From Leptotrichia trevisanii DSM 22070 (GTDB lineage Bacteria > Fusobacteriota > Fusobacteriia > Fusobacteriales > Leptotrichiaceae): a stretch of 64,000 nt of DNA. The translations under genes were made by a program, and so were the position numbers. Below the pieces are notes generated by a model, which made no database searches, had not been told where the DNA came from, and saw only the letters and a program-made list of their open reading frames with translations. This document shows positions 26,037-34,716 of this stretch, piece by piece. Each line of letters begins with the position of its first letter. The first letter of the stretch is position 1. Location: positions 1-64,000 of the forward strand of contig NZ_AXVL01000010.1 in assembly GCF_000482505.1 (NCBI RefSeq), written 5' to 3'.

Positions 26037-27131
26037 GTAAAAATAATACCTGAAGATACTTTGATTATTTTCGATGAAATTCAGGAAGTGCCAAAAGCAG
26101 TTTCAAGCCTTAAATATTTTTATGAAAACGCACAGCAATATCATATTATTTGTGCAGGTTCATTGCTTGGAGTCGCACTTCACAAAGGAACATCATTTCC
26201 AGTGGGGAAAATTGACTTTTTAAAATTGTATCCTCTGTCATTTAAAGAGTTTTTACTTGCTACAGGGAATGAAAATTTTTTGAAACTTATTGAAAATAAT
26301 GATTATCAGATGTTAAAAGTTTTTAAACAAAAATTTATTGACATACTTAAACATTATTATTTTGTAGGTGGAATGCCTGAATGTGTACTTCATTTTTCAG
26401 AAAATAAAGATTTCAATGAAGTCAGAAGTATTCAGGAACGAATACTTTTAGCTTATGAACAGGATTTTTCAAAACATGCTCCAAATGAAATTGTACCTAG
26501 ACTAAGAATGTTATGGAACAGTATTCCTTCGCAACTTGCTAAGGAGAACAAGAAATTTATTTACGGTTTAGTCAGAGAAGGTGCGAGAGCAAAAGAGTAT
26601 GAAATGGCATTGATGTGGCTCATTGATTGTGGACTCGTTTATAAAGTGAATAGAGTTACCGCTCCTAAACTTCCGCTAAAAGCATATCGGAATTTAAAGG
26701 CGTTTAAATTGTTTCTGCTTGACATTGGACTTCTTACTTGCATGACAGGATTAAATCAGAGTACGCTTATTGATGGGAATGAGTTATTTGTAGAATTTAA
26801 GGGAGGGTTAACAGAGCAGTTTGTATTACAGCAATTTGTTACAATTAAAAACTTAGATACATATTATTACACAAATAATCGTGGCTCATGTGAAATTAAT
26901 TTTCTAATAGATGATGGAGAAAATGTAATTCCTGTAGAAGTAAAAGCCGAAGTAAATTTAAAGGCGAAAAGCTTAAAAGTATACAAAGAAAAATATAATC
27001 CCAAAATATCAGTAAGAGTATCAATGAATGATTATAAGAGAGAAGAATGGTTATTAAATTTACCATTATACATGGTAGAAGAAACAGCAAATATAATAAA
27101 AAAAGAAAAAATGATACTAACTAATAATTAA
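26037..27131 (+). pseudogene. 5'-truncated AAA ATPase with DUF4143 (AAA_14 family)
   Basis: The reading frame begins abruptly at VKIIPEDTLIIFDEIQE, which is the Walker B region of AAA_14/DUF4143 ATPases. The N-terminal third with the Walker A loop is missing; the upstream gene's stop is only 30 bases away. The remainder is normal: CAGSLLGVALHK (sensor 1 region), YFVGGMPECV, and a C-terminal DUF4143 domain with nuclease-like EVDF-type motif here read as CEINFLIDDGENVIPVEVKAE. Without Walker A it cannot hydrolyse ATP, so it is called a pseudogene. A fragment could be translated from TTG 26061. Confidence 0.8.
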
Positions 27132-27215
27132 TTTGTTTTAATAGTATTTATAGTATTTGTTATTAAAATAGTTGGAAATTATAAAATGTATTCAAAGAAA
27201 GATAGGAAATAAAAA

Positions 27216-27941
27216 ATGGAATTTAGAATAATGACTTACAATATTTTTGGTGCAAGACTTGCAGATGGGAAGAAACTGGCACAGAGCGTGAAAAAGTATA
27301 AGCCTGATTTTATAGCATTGCAGGAAGTTGATAAAAATACGAAAAGAAGTAACTTTCGTGATGTAACGCAGGATTTTGCACTTGAACTTGGGTATAATTA
27401 TTATTATTTTCAAAAGGCGATGGATTTTGACAAGGGAGAATTTGGAATTGCGTTTGTTTCAAAATATGATGTGAAAAATATATATGTTCACGAGCTGCCG
27501 TCAGCTGGAAATGAAAAAAGACAGGTTTTGGCGGCACAAATTAACAGTTCAAAATATAAAAAACATATTTTGGTTATAAATACACATCTAGATTATGAGC
27601 CTATTGTAAAAAGCACTCAAATTGATAATTTGATGACAGTTGTAGATTATTTTAAGGGAGATGTGAAAATTTTGTGTGGAGATTTTAATCTTTTGCCAAC
27701 AACAGAGTATTATCAGAAAATTATTGAAAACTGGAATGACACTTATTTTGAAGGCAAGGACTTGGAAAATGAATCAGATGTGGAAAACAGAAATCTTGAA
27801 ACGCAGAGAATTGACTATGTAATGGTAAAAAAAGGTGGAGATTACAGAACTAAGGAGAGTTTTTTCGTAAATGATAATTCGCAGGAATGGACAAAGCTGT
27901 CGGATCATTTGCCGTATGTGGCGGTGTTGGAGATTGAGTGA
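27216..27941 (+). CDS. Endonuclease/exonuclease/phosphatase family protein
   Basis: 241 residues of the EEP fold. Key motifs are MTYNIFGA at the start, LQEVDKNT (metal-binding glutamate), VINTHLDYE, CGDFNLLP and the closing LSDHLPYVAVLEIE with the catalytic histidine. Members cleave DNA, sphingomyelin or phosphoinositides; the substrate here is unknown. No signal peptide, so cytoplasmic. A decayed copy of its 3' end exists at 29905-29962. Confidence 0.85.
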   Translation: MEFRIMTYNIFGARLADGKKLAQSVKKYKPDFIALQEVDKNTKRSNFRDVTQDFALELGYNYYYFQKAMDFDKGEFGIAFVSKYDVKNIYVHELPSAGNEKRQVLAAQINSSKYKKHILVINTHLDYEPIVKSTQIDNLMTVVDYFKGDVKILCGDFNLLPTTEYYQKIIENWNDTYFEGKDLENESDVENRNLETQRIDYVMVKKGGDYRTKESFFVNDNSQEWTKLSDHLPYVAVLEIE

Positions 27942-27975
27942 GAAAAAATATAAAAAATAAAGGATAATTTAAAAT

Positions 27976-28977
27976 ATGGAAAAAGAATGTGATTATAATC
28001 CACCATTTGAAATTACAAATGAGATAATCGACCTTGTTGCTCAAATTAACGAATTAACAGGAATGATTATAGTTTCAGAAAAATTATCTTCAAATCCAGT
28101 TTTAAGAAGAGAAAATAGAATAAAAACAATTTATTCATCACTTGCGATAGAGCAAAATACACTAACATTTGAGCAGGTGACAGATGTGATTAATGGAAAA
28201 AGAATTTTAGCTCCGCCAAAGGATATAAAAGAAGTTAAGAATGCTTATGAAATCTATGAAAAATTGACTTTATTAAATCCATATTCGATTAAAGATTTAT
28301 TGAAGGCACATAAAATTTTGACTGCTGATTTAATAAATGAAAGTGGCAGATTTCGTACAAAAGGAGCAGGAGTTTATCAGGGCAATCAACTGATTCATGC
28401 AGGAACACCACTTCAATATATTCCTAAATTAATTGACCAGCTTTTTTCGTGGTTAAAAAAAAGCAAAGTTCATCCACTGATAAAGGCTTGTGTATTTCAT
28501 TATGAATTTGAATTTATTCACCCATTTCAAGATGGAAATGGAAGATTAGGACGACTTTGGCATACATTAATCCTATCAAAATGGAAAGAGTTTTTTGCTT
28601 GGCTTCCGATTGAAACTTTGATTCAGAAAAAACAGCAGAAGTATTATGAAGCTATAAATTTATCGAATAATATTGGAGAATCTACGCCATTTATTACATT
28701 TATTCTCGAAATCATAAAAGAAACTCTGGAAGAATTGCAAAAAAATGACTTAAAAATGACTGATATTTTGACTGATAAAATGACTGATAAAGAGTTACAA
28801 AGGCTGAAAATACTGGAAGAATATTTTGAGAAAAATAATTATATTGAAAATAGTGAGGCTCAAAAGATTTTGAATGTTTCGGATTCTACGGCGAGAAGAT
28901 TTTTGAATAAACTTGTAAAAAATAGAATTTTGGAGACGGTTGGAGAGAAGAAAGGGAGAAAGTATCGGAAGAAATAA
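27976..28977 (+). CDS. Fic-family protein with C-terminal winged helix
   Basis: 333 residues. The Fic core motif HPFQDGNGRLGR is at 182-193, giving the catalytic histidine and the ATP-phosphate loop. An N-terminal inhibitory helix of the class II type is visible as SLAIEQN at 55-61 with E59 as the inhibitory glutamate. A winged helix domain (about 275-333, with AQKILNVSDSTARRFLNKLVKN) follows. Such proteins usually AMPylate a target protein and are held inactive by the glutamate. The target is unknown. The C-terminal HTH suggests DNA binding or autoregulation. Confidence 0.9.
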   Translation: MEKECDYNPPFEITNEIIDLVAQINELTGMIIVSEKLSSNPVLRRENRIKTIYSSLAIEQNTLTFEQVTDVINGKRILAPPKDIKEVKNAYEIYEKLTLLNPYSIKDLLKAHKILTADLINESGRFRTKGAGVYQGNQLIHAGTPLQYIPKLIDQLFSWLKKSKVHPLIKACVFHYEFEFIHPFQDGNGRLGRLWHTLILSKWKEFFAWLPIETLIQKKQQKYYEAINLSNNIGESTPFITFILEIIKETLEELQKNDLKMTDILTDKMTDKELQRLKILEEYFEKNNYIENSEAQKILNVSDSTARRFLNKLVKNRILETVGEKKGRKYRKK

Positions 28978-29062
28978 AATTTAAATTTTTAAATATTTAA
29001 GAATTATAAAAAATTATGATAATTCAAGAATAAATTAATTAATATAAACAGGATGAGATAAA

Positions 29063-29749
29063 ATGGATGTAAGTATAATTACTTGGGATGAAAATTATTA
29101 TGATTGTTGTTATGAGGATTATCTTCAAATTATGAAAAATAATGAAATTGTTTATTATGGATATTAGTATGAATTAATTTCTTATAATGAAAAAGCGCGA
29201 TATAAGTTTGTGTTTGAATTTAATTATGGGAATATAAAAAATAAATGTGATACAGGCATAGTAAAATTTGAAAATAATTTTTTGATGGTTCCATATCGAG
29301 AAAAAATTTATCAATACAATTACAAATATTTACCTTTAAAATTTACTGAACAACAGTTATTGAGGTTAATCTCTAAAGAAGAAATAAGTTTAATAAATAA
29401 AATTTCTTGCTCAGATATTTTATTACAGTGGTTAGGATTGAGTAATTTTAAAGGATATTTTGATATATTTGAAGAATATAAAAAACAATTATTTTATGAT
29501 ATATATTTTGTTGATATAGATAAATTAGATGATAATATTGAAAATTTTTTTAAAGAAGTATCGAAACTAGAAAATAGAGAAATAGTAACAATTTTAAAAA
29601 ATAGTTTTGAAATTGTTACGGTTTATTTGAATACAGGAAAAATTTGGGAAGCATTTTTGAAAAAGGATGATAAAATATATTTGAATACAGGACTGGATGT
29701 AAGCATAGATATAACAGATATTGCAAAGAAGTATTATAAAAAATTTTAA
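29063..29749 (+). pseudogene. Hypothetical gene with an in-frame TAG
   Basis: ATG 29063 begins MDVSIITWDENYYDCCYED and reaches a TAG at 29165-29167 after 34 codons. The same frame then continues without a stop for about 194 codons to 29749. The codon pattern and hydrophobic/acidic composition are uniform on both sides, so this looks like one gene of about 228 residues broken by a single base change (TAG in place of TAT or CAG). The part after the stop has no good start site. No family recognised; similar in size and composition to the immunity-like genes that follow. Confidence 0.6.
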
Positions 29750-29776
29750 AATCAATTGCTTTTAAAACAGATAAAA
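29746..29776 (+). repeat. 31-bp direct repeat, left copy
   Basis: Identical over 31 bases to 31581-31611 (starts TTAAAATCAATTGC, ends CAGATAAAA). It begins at the stop codon of the pseudogene at 29063-29749 and brackets the immunity-like genes. Confidence 0.85.
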
Positions 29777-29904
29777 AAGTAATAATTAATTATAAAAATA
29801 CAAATTTTAATAGTGTAAAATTTAATTTTTATTATTTTCAGAATAATGTTATGCCTAAAAATTATAAAAAATATGATAATTAAAATTATAAAAATAATGA
29901 TTTA

Positions 29905-29962
29905 CAGGAATGAATAAAGTTATCAGATTATTTATCATTCATAGCGGTGTTGGAGATTGGTT
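29905..29962 (+). pseudogene. Remnant of the 3' end of an endonuclease/phosphatase gene
   Basis: Translated in the matching frame it gives an interrupted form of QEWTKLSDHLPYVAVLEI, the C-terminus of the protein at 27216-27941, with a stop in place of the Trp codon and several substitutions. At the DNA level it aligns with 27880-27938 (shared GCGGTGTTGGAGATTG). It shows that the locus was duplicated and then decayed. Confidence 0.65.
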
Positions 29963-29994
29963 AAAAATAAAATGAAGAAAAGAAGGAGAAATTT

Positions 29995-30453
29995 ATGAAA
30001 TATGTAGCAATTGATGAGCAAGATGAAAAAGGGTTTGAGGAATATATTGAAAGTTTGAAAAAAAGTGGAATGGAACTTTCAGAAGAAGAAATACAGGAAA
30101 TAAAGAATGATATTAACGATCAAGTAGCCTTTTGTCTAATGAATAATGATAAAAAATTTGATGAAATTTTTGAAAAAGTATCTGAAATTAATGAAGAAGC
30201 CTATTTAAATGGCTATGGATGGGCAGCTTTAATTGAAAGTTATTTAGAGAATAATTATCCAGAACTTTATGAAGATTATGATTCTGATCCTGAAGCTGGG
30301 GAATATGTTGGACGCTATTTTGGAAATACTGAGGAAAACTGGGAAAAAATTCGGAAAGTGGCTGAAATAGTTGAGGATTTGATTGAAAATGAAGATAAAA
30401 TTTATAAGTATATTGAAGAAAATGGAGATGACATTTTCTGGGATTCATTTTAG
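29995..30453 (+). CDS. Acidic protein, possible immunity protein (Imm51-like)
   Basis: 152 residues, strongly acidic, no signal peptide. The segment NGYGWAALIESYLENNYPELYEDYDSDPEAGEYVG resembles immunity protein 51-type sequences, where a GYxWexli...DPEag pattern is typical. That match is from memory of the family and should be treated as tentative. AGAAGGAG precedes the ATG. The next gene starts directly at its stop codon. Confidence 0.6.
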   Translation: MKYVAIDEQDEKGFEEYIESLKKSGMELSEEEIQEIKNDINDQVAFCLMNNDKKFDEIFEKVSEINEEAYLNGYGWAALIESYLENNYPELYEDYDSDPEAGEYVGRYFGNTEENWEKIRKVAEIVEDLIENEDKIYKYIEENGDDIFWDSF

Positions 30454-30972
30454 ATGAAAATTGAAGTTAGGAAAAATGAAAATGGTATTTAAATAAATGA
30501 TAATGGCGAAATTGAGGATTTTGAAGTTGATTGGCTTGGGAAAAAAGTGTATGTATCAATGGAAGAAGCTGAAATTTATGATAAGGAACTGGAAAAACAG
30601 ATGTCTCTTATTCTTAATAATATAAAAGAATGGGATGCCAAAATAAAAAATAGCATTGTAAAAAAATATTTAGGTATGGCAAACAGCCGTTTAAAAGAGA
30701 ATAAATTGTCTGTTCCACTGGAGAAGGTTATTCAAAAATTGGGAAATAGCTTAACTAAATACGATGTAGAAAATGCTAGAAATGGAATTATTACAGAAAA
30801 CTTTTTTTTCCAAAATTTAACAATTGATGAAATAATGCCATATTCTAGTAGTCAATTTGGTGTGTGGGCTTACGATGAAGTACTTTTTGATGGATATATG
30901 TTTATAACTGATGCTGAAATTTATGAGAAAGTTGTTTTTGATGATTTGACAAATATTTATAAAAAATCATAA
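30454..30972 (+). pseudogene. Immunity-like gene with an early in-frame TAA (DUF2262-like)
   Basis: ATG 30454, directly after the previous stop, reads MKIEVRKNENGI then TAA at 30490-30492. The frame continues with INDNGEIEDFEVDWLGKKVYVSM to 30972. The continuous protein would be about 172 residues. The pattern of an acidic N-terminal strand, a central EWDAKIKNSI and a closing YDEVLFDGYMFITDAE resembles DUF2262-type proteins, which often sit among immunity genes; this match is tentative. No good start lies after the stop, except weak GTG codons near 30547. Confidence 0.55.
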
Positions 30973-30993
30973 TTTTGAAAAGGAATTATCACA

Positions 30994-31572
30994 ATGAAGA
31001 ATAGGGATTACATTGAAGGGTTTATTGAAGGTCTTTCAATGTGTTGGAATAATGGAATGAAGGTTTGTCCTGAATATACGGTAATATATATTGATACATT
31101 TTTTATTGACAATGATAAAAATAATGATTTGAATGAAATAATAAAGAAAAAATTATTGCAATATTATGAAAGTAGTTCATCTGAGAAAAAAGATGATAAT
31201 ACTAGAAAAAAATTGGAAAAATTGAATATTGTTTTCAAAAAAAATAGAAAATATGAAAAATTGATAAAACAAAATGAAACAAAAGCTGGTTACGATAGAA
31301 TTTCTGAATTTATTAAATTGCAAACAGAATTTACTGTTGAGGAAATAATTGAAAATTTAGAAAATAAAGCAGATAAAAAGGAACAATACTGGAATGTAAG
31401 ATGTTTTTTCAATCAAATAACACATTGGTTTGGTGAGCCTGTAAATTTTTATGTAGCGATAAAGAAATATGAAGCTATTTTAAGTGAATTTTATGCATAC
31501 AATGTTTTTTCAGCAGGAATAATACGGTATAAAGAATATTTATTAATGATTGTTTATGGCTCTGATGAATAA
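30994..31572 (+). CDS. Hypothetical protein in an immunity-like cluster
   Basis: 192 residues, soluble, Lys/Glu-rich with several Trp (MCWNNGMKVCPEY, YWNVRCFFNQITHWFGEPVN). No family recognised. AAAGGAATT precedes the ATG. It follows the broken DUF2262-like gene by 21 bases in the same direction. An immunity role is suggested only by context. Confidence 0.5.
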   Translation: MKNRDYIEGFIEGLSMCWNNGMKVCPEYTVIYIDTFFIDNDKNNDLNEIIKKKLLQYYESSSSEKKDDNTRKKLEKLNIVFKKNRKYEKLIKQNETKAGYDRISEFIKLQTEFTVEEIIENLENKADKKEQYWNVRCFFNQITHWFGEPVNFYVAIKKYEAILSEFYAYNVFSAGIIRYKEYLLMIVYGSDE

Positions 31573-31580
31573 AAAAAATC

Positions 31581-31611
31581 TTAAAATCAATTGCTTTTAA
31601 AACAGATAAAA
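31581..31611 (+). repeat. 31-bp direct repeat, right copy
   Basis: Identical to 29746-29776. It lies between the last immunity-like gene and deoB, so recombination between the copies would remove about 1.8 kb including three of the immunity-like genes. Confidence 0.85.
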
Positions 31612-31647
31612 GATATAATTAAATAAAAAAGAAAGGAAGATAAGAAA

Positions 31648-32829
31648 ATGAAAAAAATAGAAAGAATAACAATAATAGTTTTAGACAGTGTTGGAGCAGG
31701 AGAATTGCCTGATGCAAATTTATTCGACGACTGCGGGTCAAATACTTTAGGAAATATGGCGAAAGCTTATGGGGGAATGAGCTTACCTAATATGGGGAAA
31801 TTGGGACTCGGAAATATTACTGAGATTGAAGGGACTCCAGCTGTGGAAAAGGCTGAAGGGGCTTATGGAAGAGCGATTGAAGTATCACATGGAAAAGATT
31901 CTACAACTGGACACTGGGAAATTGCTGGTGTACCGCTAGAACGTCCATTTCCAAATTATAAAGATGGATTTTCAGATGAAGTTATAAAGGAATTTGAAGA
32001 AAAAACTGGAAGAAAAGTTATGTTAAATAAGCCACTTTCAGGAACTGTCGCAATTGATCAATATGGAGAAGAGCAAATAAAAACAGGTAACTGGATAGTT
32101 TACGGTTCAGCAGATCCTGTATTCCAGATTGCTGCAAATGAAGAAATTATACCATTGGAAGAACTTTACAAAGCGTGTGAAATTGCACTTGAAATTTGTA
32201 ATGAGAAATCACCTGTTGCAAGGGTAATTGCAAGACCTTATGTTGGTAAGAAAGTTGGAGAATTTAAGAGAACTGCGAACAGACACGACTTTTCGATTGA
32301 TCCGCCAAAGGAAAGTATGCTTGAAAGATTGGAAAAGGCTGGGTTTGATGTGATTGGAATTGGTAAGACGAGTGATCTATTCAATGGAAAAGGAATTACA
32401 GACAACAGAAAAGCTAATCAGGATAATTTGGATGGAATTAAGAAAACAATAGCTGCATTGAAGGAAGATACAAAAGGACTAATTTTTACAAATTTAGTTG
32501 ACTTTGATGCAGTTTATGGGCATAGAAGAAATGTCGAAGGATATGTGAAGGCTCTAATCGAATTTGATAATTGGCTACCTGAAATTGAGAAAAACTTGAA
32601 AGATGATGAAATCTTGATTATCACAGCTGATCACGGAAACGATCCTACGTACAAAGGGACAGACCATACAAGAGAGTATATACCTATAATGATTTGTGGT
32701 AAAAATGTTAAGAAGAATGTAAATATTGGAACAAGAAAAACTTTTGCCGATATTGCGGCAACTGTTGAGGAAATTTTATTGGGAACTGAAAAAGAAGGAA
32801 GTTTTGCAAAAGAAATTTTGGAAGACTAA
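31648..32829 (+). CDS. deoB: Phosphopentomutase
   Basis: 393 residues, standard length. The alkaline-phosphatase-like fold is shown by VLDSVGAGELPDA (metal-binding Asp), GKDSTTGHWEIAG (nucleophile Thr) and the C-terminal metal ligands ITADHGNDPTYKGTDHTRE. It interconverts (deoxy)ribose 1- and 5-phosphates in nucleoside breakdown, supplying DeoC. AAAGGAAG precedes the ATG. Confidence 0.96.
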   Translation: MKKIERITIIVLDSVGAGELPDANLFDDCGSNTLGNMAKAYGGMSLPNMGKLGLGNITEIEGTPAVEKAEGAYGRAIEVSHGKDSTTGHWEIAGVPLERPFPNYKDGFSDEVIKEFEEKTGRKVMLNKPLSGTVAIDQYGEEQIKTGNWIVYGSADPVFQIAANEEIIPLEELYKACEIALEICNEKSPVARVIARPYVGKKVGEFKRTANRHDFSIDPPKESMLERLEKAGFDVIGIGKTSDLFNGKGITDNRKANQDNLDGIKKTIAALKEDTKGLIFTNLVDFDAVYGHRRNVEGYVKALIEFDNWLPEIEKNLKDDEILIITADHGNDPTYKGTDHTREYIPIMICGKNVKKNVNIGTRKTFADIAATVEEILLGTEKEGSFAKEILED

Positions 32830-32884
32830 AAAATAGATAAATATGGGTTAATTGAGGTTGAAAATTAGATGAAGAGAGAGAGTT

Positions 32885-33388
32885 ATGCTGAAAACACCTT
32901 TTGGAAATATACGAATGTTTTTGGATAAAAAAGAAGTTGAGTTTAATTTTTCTAAAATTCGAAATTCTAAATCTTTTTTGAAAACTGAAACATATTTATT
33001 GAAGTATGAATTTAAAAAGGAAAAAGTAGATAAAATAAACAAACATTTTTTAAAATGTATTTTAGAAATAGATTTTGGATGTAAAAGTTACATTGAGAGT
33101 GGAGAGAGACTGGAAGCAATTTCTTTTGAAATTAATAATGAGAAATTGACGATAGGGACAACTTCTGGATTGTCTATGGCAGAGTCTGATGGGAATAATA
33201 ATGATTTTGATATTGAATATTTGGAAAATGGAATTGAAATTGTAATTTTTGAAAAAACAAGGAATCAAATTTTTAGTTTTGGAGTTTCGTTTCTAGAAAA
33301 TATAAATTTAGAAAATGAAGTTCAAACATGGCTTGCAGCTGATTATGCAATAAATTTAAAAGAAAGGGTAAATAAATGCCAAAATTAA
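32885..33388 (+). CDS. Hypothetical protein
   Basis: 167 residues, soluble, no signal or recognised family. Composition is charged with repeated short beta-like segments. A purine-rich GAGAGAGAG precedes the ATG. It overlaps the start of the next gene by 13 bases, so the two are probably translated together. Confidence 0.5.
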   Translation: MLKTPFGNIRMFLDKKEVEFNFSKIRNSKSFLKTETYLLKYEFKKEKVDKINKHFLKCILEIDFGCKSYIESGERLEAISFEINNEKLTIGTTSGLSMAESDGNNNDFDIEYLENGIEIVIFEKTRNQIFSFGVSFLENINLENEVQTWLAADYAINLKERVNKCQN

Positions 33389-33777
33389 TAATAAACAACC
33401 TGAACATAAAAGAAAAAAATGCCGATAAAAACGGAACAACTGGTTACAGAGTAAAAATAGATGGTGGAAATCCGATAGAATTTAGGAAAAAATATTTGGA
33501 GATTCAAGTTTCAAAAGGGGAGCATGAAGTTACAATATTTAGGACTGGACTTAAAAAGGTTGTGAAGAAAATTAAGGTAGCGGGGAAAGATGCCAAGGTT
33601 TCTGTAAGGATTGATGTTAGTTTGCCGATAATGACGGTAATACTTCAATTAATAATAAATAATTTTATTTTACCGAAACCATCTATTTTGAGAACAATTA
33701 TTAGTGTTATTTTTTTAATTTTGTTTTTGTATTTGATGTTTATGAGGGAAGTAATAAAAGTGGATGTTGAAGAGTAG
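33376..33777 (+). CDS. Hypothetical protein with two C-terminal membrane segments
   Basis: 133 residues. Residues 1-75 are a charged beta-rich domain (YRVKIDGGNPIEFRKKYLEIQVSKGEHEVTI), resembling a PEGA-like or carbohydrate-binding sandwich. Residues about 85-125 are hydrophobic. Function unknown. It overlaps the previous gene and is followed by Nudix. Confidence 0.5.
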   Translation: MPKLIINNLNIKEKNADKNGTTGYRVKIDGGNPIEFRKKYLEIQVSKGEHEVTIFRTGLKKVVKKIKVAGKDAKVSVRIDVSLPIMTVILQLIINNFILPKPSILRTIISVIFLILFLYLMFMREVIKVDVEE

Positions 33778-33810
33778 ACAGCAAGAAATTTTAGCAGAGG
33801 ATGATGATTT

Positions 33811-34461
33811 ATGAAAGATGGAGAGACAAAAGATAGGGAGCAGGAAGAAGAAAAGTGGCTGAAATGGGCGATTGAACTGCAAAGTCTGGCTCAGGCGGGA
33901 CTGGCTTATGGCAAGGATAAGTTTGATATTGAGCGGTTTGAGAGAATAAGGGAGATTTCAGCCGAGATGGTGTCTCATAAGACTGATATTTCGATAGAAA
34001 AAGTAAAAAATCTGTTTTGCAATGAAGTTGGATATCAGACTCCTAAGATTGATACAAGAGCTGCAATTTTTGAGAATAATAAAATTTTACTTATTCAGGA
34101 GAGCAATGGAAAATGGGCATTGCCAGGTGGCTGGGCAGATGTATTTCTTTCTGTTCGGGCAAATGTATTGAAGGAAGTTAAGGAAGAAGCTGGGATTGAA
34201 GCCGGTGCCGAAATGATTATAGCTTTGCTGGATGTAACGAAAAATCAGGAAAAGGAAATACCGTATGGTATAACAAAAATTTTTGTATTATGTAAATATA
34301 TCAGTGGAAAATTTGAAAAGAATATAGAAACGATTGACAGCAGATATTTTGGAATTGATGAATTGCCAGAGCTTGCAACTAATAAAACTACAACTGAGCA
34401 GATACAGATGTGTTTTAAGGCGAATGAGAACAGGGATAATTGGAAAGTAATTTTTGATTAA
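33811..34461 (+). CDS. Nudix hydrolase with N-terminal Nudix_N_2 domain
   Basis: 216 residues. The N-terminal ~65 residues (KWLKWAIELQSLAQAGLAYGKD) match the Nudix_N_2 domain of ADP-ribose/NADH-type pyrophosphatases. The Nudix box is seen as GGWADVFLSVRANVLKEVKEEAG; the first family Glu is replaced by Leu, which occurs in this subgroup, while the KEVKEEAG core is kept. Probable nucleoside-diphosphate-linked hydrolase. Confidence 0.88.
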   Translation: MKDGETKDREQEEEKWLKWAIELQSLAQAGLAYGKDKFDIERFERIREISAEMVSHKTDISIEKVKNLFCNEVGYQTPKIDTRAAIFENNKILLIQESNGKWALPGGWADVFLSVRANVLKEVKEEAGIEAGAEMIIALLDVTKNQEKEIPYGITKIFVLCKYISGKFEKNIETIDSRYFGIDELPELATNKTTTEQIQMCFKANENRDNWKVIFD

Positions 34462-34493
34462 ATAAAAAATATAAAAAATAGATACTAGAGCTG

Positions 34494-34537
34494 TGGACTA
34501 TATCTTTTAATTTTTATTAAGAGTAGTCCATTTTTAA
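34494..34537 (+). terminator. Terminator after the Nudix gene
   Basis: TGGACTA (34494-34500) pairs with TAGTCCA (34524-34530), then TTTTT. Confidence 0.75.
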
Positions 34538-34566
34538 AAATTTTTAATTTTCTTTAATTTTTAGAA

Positions 34567-34595
34567 TTGTAAAAATCACGAAAAAATGGTATAAT
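34567..34595 (+). promoter_or_regulatory. Promoter of pnp
   Basis: TTGTAA at 34567-34572 and TATAAT at 34590-34595, 17-base spacer. The start of transcription would be near 34602, just before a long leader hairpin. Confidence 0.7.
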
Positions 34596-34603
34596 TATAA
34601 AAA

Positions 34604-34692
34604 TTTTAAGAAGGTTTTTTGAGTAAGTAATTGTAAAGTTTTTTATCAAAAATGGATGAAAGATTTTACTATTATTTGCTCCCTTCTTAAAA
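34604..34692 (+). promoter_or_regulatory. Long hairpin in the pnp 5' leader
   Basis: TTTTAAGAAGG (34604-34614) is perfectly complementary to CCTTCTTAAAA (34682-34692). Inside, GAGTAAGTAATTGTAAA pairs with TTTACTATTATTTGCTC with only G-U pairs and a mismatch, after a 6-base T bulge. In E. coli a leader hairpin cut by RNase III lets PNPase repress its own mRNA; a similar control is inferred here. Confidence 0.65.
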
Positions 34693-34716
34693 AATAAAGA
34701 AATTTTAGGAGGAAAA

